A stretch of DNA of 64,000 nt from Desulfovibrionaceae bacterium (GCA_015709205.1 JACCQO010000005.1:62001-126000); one strand, 5' to 3'; positions 1 to 7,930 are shown, counted from the stretch's first letter. The notes: generated from the sequence alone by a model not told the origin. Numbers and translations are program-made.

Positions 1-159
1 TTCCGGACCTTCGGCGGAAGACCCGCGCAGGGTCGGCGGGGGAACCGACGTTGCGCCTTCGCCGGAGGGCGCGCGGGAGGACGCGCCGATCCGGCTCAAT
101 GGGCCGATGCCGCCAAATTCCTTGATGATGTTTCTGCGCAGCCGGTTCTGGAGGTCCAT
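1..159 (-). CDS. cpaF: CpaF/TadA pilus ATPase, N-terminal fragment (cut by window edge)
   Basis: The 53 codons from the ATG at 159 to the window edge are open and start MDLQNRLRRNIIKEFGG. A short basic N-terminus of this kind is common in CpaF/TadA ATPases, the motor of Flp pilus secretion. The catalytic ATPase domain lies outside the window, so identity rests mainly on position: it is the next leftward gene after cpaE, 10 bases downstream, in a complete Tad gene order. After the first 20 residues the fragment becomes Ser/Gly/Pro/Ala-rich, which looks like a linker. It could be another Tad gene, but CpaF after CpaE is the usual order. Confidence 0.6.
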   Translation of the reverse strand, partial: MDLQNRLRRNIIKEFGGIGPLSRIGASSRAPSGEGATSVPPPTLRGSSAEGPE

Positions 160-169
160 GGCCCGCTCC

Positions 170-1348
170 CTATGCCGCGGCCGGGCGCGCGAAGAGGTTC
201 AGCCCCAGCAGGCCGCCGGACCGGGCCGCGTGGCCGGGCAGCCGGTTGTCGGCCAGGGCCGCGGCCATGCTCGAAAGGGCGCGCGCGGCCTTGCACTTGG
301 GCGCGGCCGCGAGCAGCGGCAAGCCCTGGTTGATGGCCGAAAGGGCCTCCTTGTAGTCGTTGGGCACCAGCCAGAAGGCCTTGCGCCCGATGATCTCCTC
401 GGCGTCCTGCACGGAGATCTCCGCGTTGGAGAGGTGGCGGTTGTAGACCACGCGCACGTCCTCGTCGTCCACCGCGCCCAGGCTGGTCAGCGCCGCGGAG
501 ACCTTGCGCAGGTTGGCCAGGCAGGGCAGGGACAGGGAGGAGACCAGCAGCACCCGCGTGGACAGGGCCATGACGTTGAAGCAGACCTCGTCCAGGTAGG
601 AGCCGCCGTCCACGACCACGAAGTCGAAGGTCTCGGCGAGCACGGTGAACATGCGGTCCAGGGCCGCGGCCGTGACCTCCGGGCGGTCCTGCAGGTCCGG
701 CGCGGGCAGCACGTAGAGGCCCGAGGGGTGGCGGCTGACGATGCCCATGAGGTAGGAGGCGTCCAGCCGGTCCAGGTTGCGGACCACCTCGCCCCAGTTG
801 TAGAGCGGGTCCAGGTCCAGGAACAGGGGCACCTCGCCGAAGGCGGTGTTCATGTCCACCAGGACCACGGAGGGCGGTTCGGCCTTGCCGTGCGGCCGGG
901 CCAGGGCGTGGGCCAGATTCACGGCCACGGTGGTCGCGCCCACGCCGCCCTTGACCCCGACCACGTCGAAGACGCGCGCGGAGCGTCCGGTGCGGCCCGC
1001 GCCCTGGCTCCGGGCCAGGATGCGGTTCACGGCCGCGCACAGTTCGGTCTCGTCCGGCGGCAGGACCACGAACTCCTGGGCCCCGGCGCGCATGGCCGCC
1101 AGCAGCACCTCGCGCCCTCCGTCGGCCGAGGCGGCCAGCACGGGCGCGCCGCTTTCGGCCCAGCGCGCCAGGCGCGCCGCGTCCCCGGGGCCGTCCAGCT
1201 CGACCACGGCCAGCGCCGCGCCCCGGGCCGCCGAAGGCCGCGCCGCGCGCACGGGCGTGAGCCCCAGCCGCTCCTGCGCCAGCATGCCCACGCGCTGGGC
1301 GTGTTCCTCGTTCCGGAAATCCAGGGCTATGGCCTGCCTGTCGTTCAT
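170..1348 (-). CDS. cpaE: CpaE/TadZ-type pilus localisation ATPase
   Basis: A 392-residue MinD/ParA-family protein that in Tad systems helps place the pilus machine at the pole. Residues 1-115 look like a receiver fold without a phospho-acceptor aspartate. Residues 131-140 (GVKGGVGATT) form a deviant Walker A in which the usual lysine of GKT is Ala, as is typical of CpaE/TadZ. A ParA-like core follows (VLVDMNT, VVVDGGSYLDE). The ATG at 1348 is chosen because GGGGGAGA lies just upstream; the open frame extends 41 codons further but that stretch has no family similarity. It sits between the TadE-like gene and cpaF in the leftward operon. Confidence 0.85.
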   Translation of the reverse strand: MNDRQAIALDFRNEEHAQRVGMLAQERLGLTPVRAARPSAARGAALAVVELDGPGDAARLARWAESGAPVLAASADGGREVLLAAMRAGAQEFVVLPPDETELCAAVNRILARSQGAGRTGRSARVFDVVGVKGGVGATTVAVNLAHALARPHGKAEPPSVVLVDMNTAFGEVPLFLDLDPLYNWGEVVRNLDRLDASYLMGIVSRHPSGLYVLPAPDLQDRPEVTAAALDRMFTVLAETFDFVVVDGGSYLDEVCFNVMALSTRVLLVSSLSLPCLANLRKVSAALTSLGAVDDEDVRVVYNRHLSNAEISVQDAEEIIGRKAFWLVPNDYKEALSAINQGLPLLAAAPKCKAARALSSMAAALADNRLPGHAARSGGLLGLNLFARPAAA

Positions 1349-1397
1349 GGCGTCTCCCCCGCTGTGTTCCTGTGTGCGTCGTTTCGCGCCCGCGTTT

Positions 1398-1859
1398 TTA
1401 GGGTTCGTCGTGGTGCATGACCGACGTGGAGGCCACGCGGGTCGGGCGCGCCGCGTCGCCGAGCAGGGCATCGAGGACCATCAGGTCCACCGAGGCCTCC
1501 ACGTGCACGGTGACGGGCTGCGAACTCTCGCGCGGGCCGATGGTCACGGAGTGGTCCGTGTCCAGGCCCCGGTCGAGCAGGGTGCTCTCCACCGCGTCGG
1601 CCACCTCGGCGTCCGTGGGCCCGTGCAGCAGGGCCATGCGCGCGCCCTCGGCCGCGGCCTCGGCCACCGCGCCCGCCACCCAGATGTAGCGGCCCAGCTC
1701 GACCACGCCGAAGACCAGGAACAGGATCAGGGGCAGGGCGACGATTTTCGTGACCGGACCGGCAAAGCGGCGGGAGTCCGCAACGTGGCGTCCGGCTTCG
1801 CAGCGGGCGGGGGCGGTGGAAACGGGGGCCAGGGTCGCGGTGGCGGTGGCGGCGTGCAT
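1398..1859 (-). CDS. TadE-like pseudopilin
   Basis: A 153-residue protein with a basic N-terminus and one hydrophobic segment (about residues 35-60: IVALPLILFLVFGVVELGR) followed by an Ala/Glu-rich helix (AVAEAAAEGARMA). This is the layout of TadE-like minor pseudopilins of Flp pili. The rest is a soluble C-terminal domain ending in VASTSVMHHDEP. The ATG at 1859 overlaps the stop codon of the preceding lipoprotein gene (TGATG), implying translational coupling. It lies in the leftward Tad operon. Two further TadE-like genes lie in the divergent operon. Confidence 0.7.
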   Translation of the reverse strand: MHAATATATLAPVSTAPARCEAGRHVADSRRFAGPVTKIVALPLILFLVFGVVELGRYIWVAGAVAEAAAEGARMALLHGPTDAEVADAVESTLLDRGLDTDHSVTIGPRESSQPVTVHVEASVDLMVLDALLGDAARPTRVASTSVMHHDEP

Positions 1860-2128
1860 CACTTCTTCTCCATCATGGATTTGATCAGTTGGTTGAAATC
1901 CAGGGAACTCTCCGGGGCAAAGCCCTTGGCATAGCCCTGCATGGTTCCCTGGGCGGCCTGGCCGTCGAAGCCCGTGACCGGGTCCGTGGACGGCTCGCCG
2001 GGATACAGGGTCTGCGCGGCCATGGCCTGGTGCACGGACGCGCCCATGGGTTCGGACGGAGCGGTCATGTAGCACCCGGTCGCGCCCGCGAGGAGCAGCG
2101 TCAGCAGCATGGCGGCGGTTCTCGGCAT
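1859..2128 (-). CDS. small lipoprotein of the Tad operon
   Basis: An 89-residue protein with a lipoprotein-type leader: hydrophobic residues 7-15, then A16-T17-G18-C19 as lipobox. The mature part has no domain I recognise. It is polar, with a possible helix at the C-terminus (SLDFNQLIKSMMEKK). It sits 10 bases after the secretin gene, and its stop overlaps the next start. TadD or an outer-membrane pilotin-like lipoprotein often occupies this place in Tad loci, but this protein is too short for TadD and shows no TPR repeat. A pilotin-like helper for the secretin is a guess from position. Confidence 0.65.
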   Translation of the reverse strand: MPRTAAMLLTLLLAGATGCYMTAPSEPMGASVHQAMAAQTLYPGEPSTDPVTGFDGQAAQGTMQGYAKGFAPESSLDFNQLIKSMMEKK

Positions 2129-2138
2129 GGTCCTCTCC

Positions 2139-3665
2139 TCACTGCCTGGGCAGGATGTGCCCGAAGCTGCCTTCCAGCCCGTGCTCGCCGCCCTCGGGCG
2201 CGAGCGGGACCGTGTGCGCGGCCGGAGCCACGACGGGCTTGTTGCGGCCTTCGGTCAGACCCAGGAAATACAGTTCCGTGTCGTCGGGCTCCACGTAGGA
2301 ATCCGTGGGCAGCGTCTGGCGTGCGACGTCCAGGGGCCGGGCCAGCCGCGGGGTGACGATGATGATCAGCTCGGACTCGTTCTTCTGGAACGACGTGGAG
2401 CGGAACAGGGTGCCGAGCACCGGGACCTCGCCCAGGCCCGGAATCTTGTCCGCGACCTCTCGCACGTTGTCCTTGAGCAGTCCGGCGATGGCGAAGCTCT
2501 GGCCGTCCTCCAACTCCACGGTGGTGGCGGCGCGCCGCGTGTTCAGGGCCGGGATCAGGAAGTTGTTGATGTTCACGGCGTTGTTGTAGTCCAGCTCGCT
2601 GACCTCCGGGGCCACCTCCATGGAGATGCGCCGGGGGCCGATGACGCGCGGGGTGAAGTTCAGGCTCACGCCGAACTGCTTGTACTCGATGGCCGTCTGG
2701 CCCAGGCCCTGGGGGATGGGCACGGGGATTTCGCCGCCCGCCAGGAACGAGGCGCTCTTGCCCGAGATGCAGATCAGCGTGGGCTCGGCCAGGATCTTGA
2801 TCAGCCCGTCCTGCTTGAGGGCGTCCAGGAAGCCGGTGATGGCCGCCTTGCCCACGGAGAAGCGGAACATGGAGTTGACCGAGTCCGTGACCGCGAGGTT
2901 GCCCGCGGAGGACTGCGACGGCGAGATGGGCAGCGGGCCGTTTTCGTTGTCCAGGTAGACCATGTTGTTGAGGAACTGGTAGATGAAGTCGCCGTCCATG
3001 AAATAGCTGAAGTTCACGCCGAGTTGCCTGAGCACCGAGCGGCTCATCTCCGCCACCTTGACCTCGAGCATGACCTGGTGCACGCCGCCCACGCTGAGCA
3101 TGTTGACCACGCGCTTGGGCGCGAAGGTCTCGGCCAGGGTCACGGCGCGCGAGAGGTTGGCGGCGCTGGACACGGTGCCCGAGAGGGTCACGGCCTCGCC
3201 CGCCGGAACCACGCGGATGGAGCGCTCCGCGGGCATGATCTGGTGCAGGGCGCTCTTGAGCTGGGTCAGGTCCGGGACCACGGTCACGTCGTAGAGCGCG
3301 CTGATGACGTCGTCGTTGGCCCAGGCCGTGACGGTCGCGGTCCCCGGGGCCTTGCCCGTGAGGTAGATGCGCCAGGGCGAGAGCAGGCGGATGTCCACGG
3401 CCTCGGGGTTGGACAGGGAGATGCGCGCCGAGGGGCCCGGGCAGTCGAGGATGATCGACTTGCCGCGCACCAGCTCCACGGGAATGGGCGTGAAGTTCGC
3501 GGTGCCCGGGGCCACGGCCGGGGGCGCGCCCACCAGGGGCCCGGCCTGGGCGGCCACGGCGCTCAGGAGCATGCACAGGGCGGCGAGCAGGAGCGCGCGC
3601 ACGGAGCGCAGGCGGCCGAGCCGGGAGCACAGGCCGATGAGGAGCAGGGCGGCGTCGGCGATCAT
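2139..3665 (-). CDS. cpaC: Tad outer-membrane secretin RcpA/CpaC
   Basis: A 508-residue secretin that forms the outer-membrane channel for the Flp pilus. It begins with a long signal peptide (positive region to about residue 25, hydrophobic core, cleavage near AAQAG). A periplasmic pilus-assembly N-terminal domain follows (VELVRGKSIILDC, VDIRLLSPWRIYLTGKAPG), then a BON-like segment, then the secretin core with FLAGGEIPVP, FGVSLNFTPRV and the closing IPGLGEVPVLGTLFRS and ELIIIVTPRLARPL. The start at 3665 gives a 4-base ATGA overlap with the cpaB stop. An open frame continues upstream through cpaB in another reading frame and is not coding. Confidence 0.93.
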   Translation of the reverse strand: MIADAALLLIGLCSRLGRLRSVRALLLAALCMLLSAVAAQAGPLVGAPPAVAPGTANFTPIPVELVRGKSIILDCPGPSARISLSNPEAVDIRLLSPWRIYLTGKAPGTATVTAWANDDVISALYDVTVVPDLTQLKSALHQIMPAERSIRVVPAGEAVTLSGTVSSAANLSRAVTLAETFAPKRVVNMLSVGGVHQVMLEVKVAEMSRSVLRQLGVNFSYFMDGDFIYQFLNNMVYLDNENGPLPISPSQSSAGNLAVTDSVNSMFRFSVGKAAITGFLDALKQDGLIKILAEPTLICISGKSASFLAGGEIPVPIPQGLGQTAIEYKQFGVSLNFTPRVIGPRRISMEVAPEVSELDYNNAVNINNFLIPALNTRRAATTVELEDGQSFAIAGLLKDNVREVADKIPGLGEVPVLGTLFRSTSFQKNESELIIIVTPRLARPLDVARQTLPTDSYVEPDDTELYFLGLTEGRNKPVVAPAAHTVPLAPEGGEHGLEGSFGHILPRQ

Positions 3666-4489
3666 TTCGCGTTCCTCCAGAAGCCCATGATCTGCCGCTG
3701 CCCGCCGCGCAGGACCTCGACCACGTAGTCCGGCCGACGGCGTGTCTTGGCCTTGTCGGAAGACGAGGCGATGGACAGGGTGGACTTCACGCTCGCGCCC
3801 GGGGTGGCCACCAGGGTTTCGTCCGCCGGGTTGCGCAGGGCGAAGTGCAGGGTGCCCTTGGTGGCGGCGAGGGAGAGCCGTTCGCCTTCGGCAGGCGTCA
3901 GTTCCAGGGTGTAGGTATCCACGGGCGACGGCTCTCCCTTGCCGTTGTCCTCGAGCTCGGTTCCGGTCGCGAGCACGGGAATGTTTTCCAGCACGGTCTT
4001 GGTCCGGATGCGGCCCGGGACCTGCTTGTTGTCGATGGTCACGAGCACGTCCACGCGGTTGCCCGGGCGGATGAACCCGGCCAGCCCCAGGACCTTGTTG
4101 CCCTTGACGGCGATGGCCCGCTTGCCGGGCGCGATCATGGCGCTGATGCCCGCGCCGCCGTCCTTGGGCACGAGGCGCGCCTCGGTCAGGGGCTCGTTCT
4201 GGTAGATGCGTTCGCGCAGGGTGCGGCCCACCAGGGTGGCGGGGTCGGAAAAGGCGTTCTGCGGCAGGCTTTCGGCCGGAAGGCGCACGGTGCGCAGCAT
4301 GGCGGCGTCGATGGCCGCGCCCCGATCGAGGTCCTTGGCGGCCACGACCACGGCCGTGGCGTTGTCGGCCCGCACGGCGGCCGTGGGCGCGTTGCGCGGC
4401 ACGGCCATCCACTGGAAGACCAGTACGCCCGTGGCCAGGGCCAGCACCAGCGCGCCGACGAGTTGCAGCATCCATCGCGAAGAACCCAT
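3662..4489 (-). CDS. cpaB: CpaB/RcpC pilus assembly protein
   Basis: A 275-residue inner-membrane-anchored periplasmic protein of Tad pilus assembly. One N-terminal transmembrane segment (about residues 8-28) is followed by an SAF domain (VVVAAKDLDRGAAIDAAMLR) and the RcpC/CpaB body with the conserved AIAVKG and FIRPGNRVDVLVT motifs. GAGGAGG lies just upstream of the ATG. It overlaps the secretin gene by 4 bases and follows the prepilin peptidase by 36 bases, so all are likely one transcript. The C-terminal tail is basic (KTRRRPDYVVEVLRG). Confidence 0.93.
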   Translation of the reverse strand: MGSSRWMLQLVGALVLALATGVLVFQWMAVPRNAPTAAVRADNATAVVVAAKDLDRGAAIDAAMLRTVRLPAESLPQNAFSDPATLVGRTLRERIYQNEPLTEARLVPKDGGAGISAMIAPGKRAIAVKGNKVLGLAGFIRPGNRVDVLVTIDNKQVPGRIRTKTVLENIPVLATGTELEDNGKGEPSPVDTYTLELTPAEGERLSLAATKGTLHFALRNPADETLVATPGASVKSTLSIASSSDKAKTRRRPDYVVEVLRGGQRQIMGFWRNAK

Positions 4490-4525
4490 GGGAGCCTCCT
4501 CGGATCCGGCCGGTTCGCGACCGGC

Positions 4526-5056
4526 CTAGCCGATCCAGCCGGGCGCCGTGCGCCAGGCGGTTACGGCCAGGGTTCCTGCGGCCAAGGCCACGCCGTAGCA
4601 GAGCCTGGGCAGCCCATGCGTTCCTGACCGCACGTGCACGCGGCCGGTGGCCACGAGCATCTGAAATTGTTCGCGCAGTCCGGCGAAAAGCCGCACGGCC
4701 ACGCCCCTGCGGACCGCGATCAGGATCAACGCGTAGACGCCGCCCGCGACGGAGGCCAGCAGAAAGGCCCAGATCACCCCGTACCAGCCCAAGGCCGCGC
4801 CCGCTGCGGCCAGGAACTTCACGTCGCCCGCGCCCATCACGCCGAACATGTGCGGTACGATGAGCAACGCGAATCCCGCGCCCAGTCCGGCCAGCGAATA
4901 GAGCAGACCGGGCATGCCCGCGGCGATGGCGTGCAGGCCCAGGAAGACGAGCATGGCCGGAAAGGTCAGCAGGTTGGGGATGCGCCGACTGGCGAGGTCG
5001 GTGGCGGCGGCCGCGATGCAGACGACGGCCAGAATGGCGCTGATGGCGATGTGCAT
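4526..5056 (-). CDS. cpaA: Flp prepilin peptidase CpaA/TadV
   Basis: A 176-residue polytopic aspartic protease (A24 family) that trims the basic leader from Flp and TadE-like prepilins. The two catalytic aspartates are visible: D20 in the ATDLASRRIPN motif and D78 in GAGDVK. Several hydrophobic segments flank them. It lacks the N-methyltransferase domain of PilD, as TadV proteins do. The ATG at 5056 is preceded by GGGGGAA. The open frame goes 42 codons further, but that part covers the hairpin after flp and has no family similarity. Confidence 0.92.
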   Translation of the reverse strand: MHIAISAILAVVCIAAAATDLASRRIPNLLTFPAMLVFLGLHAIAAGMPGLLYSLAGLGAGFALLIVPHMFGVMGAGDVKFLAAAGAALGWYGVIWAFLLASVAGGVYALILIAVRRGVAVRLFAGLREQFQMLVATGRVHVRSGTHGLPRLCYGVALAAGTLAVTAWRTAPGWIG

Positions 5057-5095
5057 GTTCCCCCCTTGCCCCGGATGGGGCGGTGGCTGCCGGTC

Positions 5096-5128
5096 GGGGC
5101 CGGACCGTCTCTCCCACGGTCCGGCCCC
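5096..5128 (-). promoter_or_regulatory. intercistronic hairpin between flp and cpaA
   Basis: A perfect 13-bp stem (5096-5108 with 5116-5128) and a 7-base loop lie between the flp stop and the cpaA start. No run of T follows on the minus strand, so it is not a classic terminator. A hairpin here would suit mRNA end stabilisation or partial attenuation, making far more pilin than assembly proteins. That role is inference. Confidence 0.6.
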
Positions 5129-5156
5129 GTCCACGGGCTGCGCCCGCGGCTGGCGG

Positions 5157-5324
5157 CTAGACGGTGGGCATGGAGCCGGCAATCGTGTTGAAGGTGCCCT
5201 GGACGTTGGTGCCCAGCAGGGTCACGGCGGTGATGATCACACCGGCGATCAGGGCGGCGAGCAGGCCGTATTCCAGAGCGGTGACGCCTTCTTCGTTACG
5301 CAGGAAGTTACGGATCGTACGCAT
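5157..5324 (-). CDS. flp: Flp/Fap type IVb pilin
   Basis: A 55-residue major pilin. The leader ends at G13, followed by VTALEYGLLAALIAG, which carries the type IVb signature: glutamate at position +5 and tyrosine at +6 of the mature protein, then the hydrophobic assembly helix. The C-terminal part (GTNVQGTFNTIAGSMPTV) is short, as in other Flp pilins. AAGGAG lies 8 bases before the ATG at 5324. It is the first gene of the leftward Tad operon, about 60 bases downstream of the predicted sigma-54 transcription start. Confidence 0.95.
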   Translation of the reverse strand: MRTIRNFLRNEEGVTALEYGLLAALIAGVIITAVTLLGTNVQGTFNTIAGSMPTV

Positions 5325-5396
5325 GGTGAATTCTCCTTGGGCTTGCGGTGTTGGGTTGCGTGTCCTCGGCCTCGCGGCCGGATGCCCCCCCCTTGA

Positions 5397-5411
5397 GCAA
5401 CCCGTGTGCCA
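5397..5411 (-). promoter_or_regulatory. sigma-54 promoter for flp operon
   Basis: On the minus strand TGGCACA, four bases, TTGC, with GG and GC exactly 10 bases apart, matches the -24/-12 consensus (TGGCACG N4 TTGC) at all but one base. The transcription start would be near 5385, leaving a leader of about 60 bases before flp. A second sigma-54 box faces the other way at 5954. Confidence 0.8.
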
Positions 5412-5558
5412 GCCTGCGCGCCGCACCGGTTCGCCCGGCGTGCCCCTGGCTCGGTGCATTCCGAAAAATCTCTTGTATTCCGCAGGAATGCAGGCTGCGA
5501 AAAAAGTGCGCCGCCGGTCACGGTTGCGGCCAGCGTGCAGACGAGAGGGCCCGGGATG

Positions 5559-5573
5559 TCCATTTTTTGTGGA
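5559..5573 (-). promoter_or_regulatory. 15-bp dyad, putative enhancer site 1
   Basis: Read on the minus strand it is TCCACAAAAAATGGA, an imperfect palindrome TCCA-N7-TGGA. It is identical to the copy at 5822 but in opposite orientation. It lies about 180 bases upstream of the expected flp transcription start, the right range for an enhancer-binding protein. Confidence 0.65.
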
Positions 5574-5662
5574 GTATCGTTTTCCGTCTGTTTTTATCTA
5601 ACATTTCAAAATAAAATATAAAATGACAATAATTTCCATTGAACAGGCGCTGCGGACGGTTG

Positions 5663-5677
5663 TCCATGAAAAATGGA
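5663..5677 (+). promoter_or_regulatory. 15-bp dyad, putative enhancer site 2 (variant)
   Basis: TCCATGAAAAATGGA keeps both TCCA and TGGA arms and differs from the other two copies at two central bases. It lies about 285 and 310 bases from the two expected transcription starts, near the middle of the control region. Confidence 0.55.
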
Positions 5678-5821
5678 GGGAGGCTTTTTGGTAATAGCCG
5701 CAAATTATTAACCGGTTGAATAGAAAAGGTTTATTTTTGGACCTCGTCGGTGTGCGCCGCGCCGTGGCGCGCCGGTGGCGTCGCGGGGCGGGGTTGGAGC
5801 GGGATTGAAAGAGGACGTGTG

Positions 5822-5836
5822 TCCACAAAAAATGGA
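5822..5836 (+). promoter_or_regulatory. 15-bp dyad, putative enhancer site 3
   Basis: TCCACAAAAAATGGA on the plus strand is the exact inverse of the copy at 5559. It lies about 150 bases upstream of the expected start of the rightward Tad operon, so each promoter sees the same sequence in the same orientation. Confidence 0.65.
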
Positions 5837-5953
5837 AGACTGCGCGCAGCGGTTTGGCCCGGCGTCGGGAAGGATATCCTGGACTATTTAGAAAACTATT
5901 TTAATACAATATGTTGAAGAAAATGAGCGGCGGCGGCGCGCGAACCTGCGGCT

Positions 5954-5968
5954 TGGCACGGGTGTTGC
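5954..5968 (+). promoter_or_regulatory. sigma-54 promoter for the rightward Tad operon
   Basis: TGGCACG, four bases, TTGC is a full match to the sigma-54 -24/-12 consensus with correct GG-N10-GC spacing. Transcription should begin near 5980, about 200 bases before the chosen TadE start. Confidence 0.88.
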
Positions 5969-6186
5969 CTAGGGAACAGCGGACCGTGCCGAACGGCTGC
6001 GCGACGGTTCCGGCTTCGGCCGGGCGTCGGCCAGGAGCCGGGGACGCGGAACGTGAGGCGGCCGTGCCCCCGGCCGGAGAGAGCGGGGGCGCGGCCCGGC
6101 CGCGACGGAGATCGAGCCGCCGGGGCCGGGATGGGACCTTGAGCCCGGCGGGTCCGGCCACGGGCAAAACGAAATGGGCAAAGGCG

Positions 6187-6627
6187 ATGCAAACGAAAGC
6201 AGAGCACCCGCGAGCGATGCGACCGAGAGCGATGTGGATCAAGAGGACGGGCGAGGGCCGGGAAGGACTGGCCGCCGTGGAGTTCGCCCTGGTGCTGCCC
6301 CTGTTCGTCGTGCTGCTCTTCGTGCTCGTGGAGGGCGCCAACGCCCTGGCCATGCGCCAGGCCCTGGTGAGCGCGAGCCGCGAAGCCGCGCGCCTGGTTC
6401 TCAGGGAAGGGGACTCCGCCCAGGTTCAGAACCTGGTGGACTCCCTGACGACGGGCATGCCCGGCGAATCGCCCCGCGCCACGGTCAGCGTGGACAGCGC
6501 GGCGCAAACCGTAACCGTGCAGGTGGACTATGACTACCACTCCTTCTACACCGACGAATCCTTCGAACAAATGTTCGGCACCGATCCGCTGGTGCTCAGC
6601 GCCGCGACCACAATGCCCTTCCCCTGA
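6187..6627 (+). CDS. TadE-like pseudopilin
   Basis: A 146-residue protein with a basic leader (KRTGEGREG), then AAVEFALVLPLFVVLLFVLVEG, the TadE hydrophobic helix with its conserved glutamate, then the usual LVSASREAARLVLREG segment. The remainder is a soluble domain. The start is uncertain: ATG codons at 6187, 6217 and 6232 are all in frame and none has a strong ribosome site (AAAGG before 6187, GAGAG before 6232). Starts before 5980 are excluded by the promoter. The 3' end overlaps the next gene's only ATG by 98 bases. Confidence 0.8.
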   Translation: MQTKAEHPRAMRPRAMWIKRTGEGREGLAAVEFALVLPLFVVLLFVLVEGANALAMRQALVSASREAARLVLREGDSAQVQNLVDSLTTGMPGESPRATVSVDSAAQTVTVQVDYDYHSFYTDESFEQMFGTDPLVLSAATTMPFP

Positions 6628-7915
6628 TCGGGAGGGGCCGCGCGCGCCGCAGGGCCGCGCGGGCCGTTCGGGCCCGTCGGACGGGCGGCGCGGCTCCGTG
6701 GCCGTGCTCGTGGCCGTGGTCCTGCCCGTGCTGCTCGGCATGATCGGCCTGGCCGTGGATCTGGGCAACGTCTACCTGTCGCATTCGCGCATCCAGGCCG
6801 CGGTGGACGCCGCGGCCCTGGCCGGTTCCCTGGAGTTGCCCTACGACCCGGAGATCACCAACGGCCGCGTGGCCACGGCCAGCGCGGGCATGCTTGCCAA
6901 GAACTATCCCGAGGCGCACGTGGCCGCCCTGACGGCCGGCACCGAGGTGCGCAGCGTGTGCGTCACGGGCGAAGCCGACGTGGACATGCTCTTCATGGGC
7001 GCGGTGGGGCTGCTTTCGAGCACGGTGCAGGCCAAGGCCTGCGCCGGTTTCAACGACCTGGAGATCGTCTTCGTCATCGACAACTCCGGCTCGATGAAGG
7101 GCACGCCCATCACCAATACCAACGCCGCGGCCTCGGAACTGGTCAACCTGCTCATTCCCGACGGCGCGAGCCCGGCCATCAAGTTCGGGCTGGTGCCCTT
7201 CCGCGGCAAGGTGCACATCCCCGGCGATGTGGACGGCCTGGCCGACGGCTGCCGCAACGCGGACGGCACCCTGAACACCGGGCTGCTTTCCGAATACACC
7301 AAGCCGGAGTACCGCTATCCCCGGGGCTCCTACCTGCGCGTCAGCTCCGACACCTGCTCCTCCATTCCGCGCGTCCGCGGTCTCACCGAGGACAAGTCCG
7401 AAATCCTGGCGGCCATCGCCAGCCAGACCGCCCTGGGCGCGGCCTCGGGCACGCTCATCGGCGAGGGCGTCAAGTGGGGCCGCCACGTGCTCACGCCCGA
7501 ACCGCCCTACGAGGAGGGCGACGACTCCGACCGGATGCGCAAGATCATGATCCTGCTCACGGACGGCGACACCGAGGACGGCGGGTGCGGCGGGGCCTAC
7601 AGCGTGTACTACACGCCCAACGACTACTGGACCAACGCCTGGTACGGCATGGGCGTGACCGACGCCCACTGCCAGGACGGCGGTCCCCTGAACGCGGCCA
7701 TGCTCGAGCAGGCCCAACTGGCCAAGGACGCGGGCGTGGAGATCTTCACCATCCGCTACGGCTCCTCGGACGCGGTGGACGTGAGCCTCATGCAGCAGGT
7801 GGCCTCGTCCAAGACGGGCACCAACGACCACTACTTCGACGCGCCCAGCGCCGACGACATCGAGGACATCTTCCGCAAGATCGGCAAGCACCTGGGCTGG
7901 CGGCTGCTGCAGTAG
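6530..7915 (+). CDS. TadG-like pilus protein with von Willebrand A domain
   Basis: Up to 461 residues. Residues 53-95 (GSVAVLVAVVLPVLLGMIGLAVDLG, then QAAVDAAALAGSL) are the TadG N-terminal membrane helix and its Ala-rich continuation. From about residue 180 a von Willebrand A domain follows, with the MIDAS motif DNSGSM and a later LLTDGDTEDGG. Paired cysteines in the middle may form disulfides. The start is problematic: in frame there is only the ATG at 6530, deep inside the TadE gene, or a GTG at 6698 within the membrane helix. GGGAGG at 6630 precedes no usable start codon. Presumably it binds or organises surface pilus components. Confidence 0.8.
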   Translation: MTTTPSTPTNPSNKCSAPIRWCSAPRPQCPSPDREGPRAPQGRAGRSGPSDGRRGSVAVLVAVVLPVLLGMIGLAVDLGNVYLSHSRIQAAVDAAALAGSLELPYDPEITNGRVATASAGMLAKNYPEAHVAALTAGTEVRSVCVTGEADVDMLFMGAVGLLSSTVQAKACAGFNDLEIVFVIDNSGSMKGTPITNTNAAASELVNLLIPDGASPAIKFGLVPFRGKVHIPGDVDGLADGCRNADGTLNTGLLSEYTKPEYRYPRGSYLRVSSDTCSSIPRVRGLTEDKSEILAAIASQTALGAASGTLIGEGVKWGRHVLTPEPPYEEGDDSDRMRKIMILLTDGDTEDGGCGGAYSVYYTPNDYWTNAWYGMGVTDAHCQDGGPLNAAMLEQAQLAKDAGVEIFTIRYGSSDAVDVSLMQQVASSKTGTNDHYFDAPSADDIEDIFRKIGKHLGWRLLQ

Positions 7916-7930
7916 GGCAGGGAGGTGGCA

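Larger units (their letters stand above)
5325..6186. other. divergent control region of the Tad locus
   Basis: This 862-base stretch holds no gene I can support. It carries two outward-facing sigma-54 promoters near its ends and a distinctly AT-rich core (about 5560-5740), unlike the surrounding GC-rich DNA. Three copies of a 15-bp dyad lie at 5559, 5663 and 5822. An open frame on the plus strand through 5911-6186 continues into the TadE-like gene, but it runs across the promoter and is not likely translated upstream of about 6130. Confidence 0.7.
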
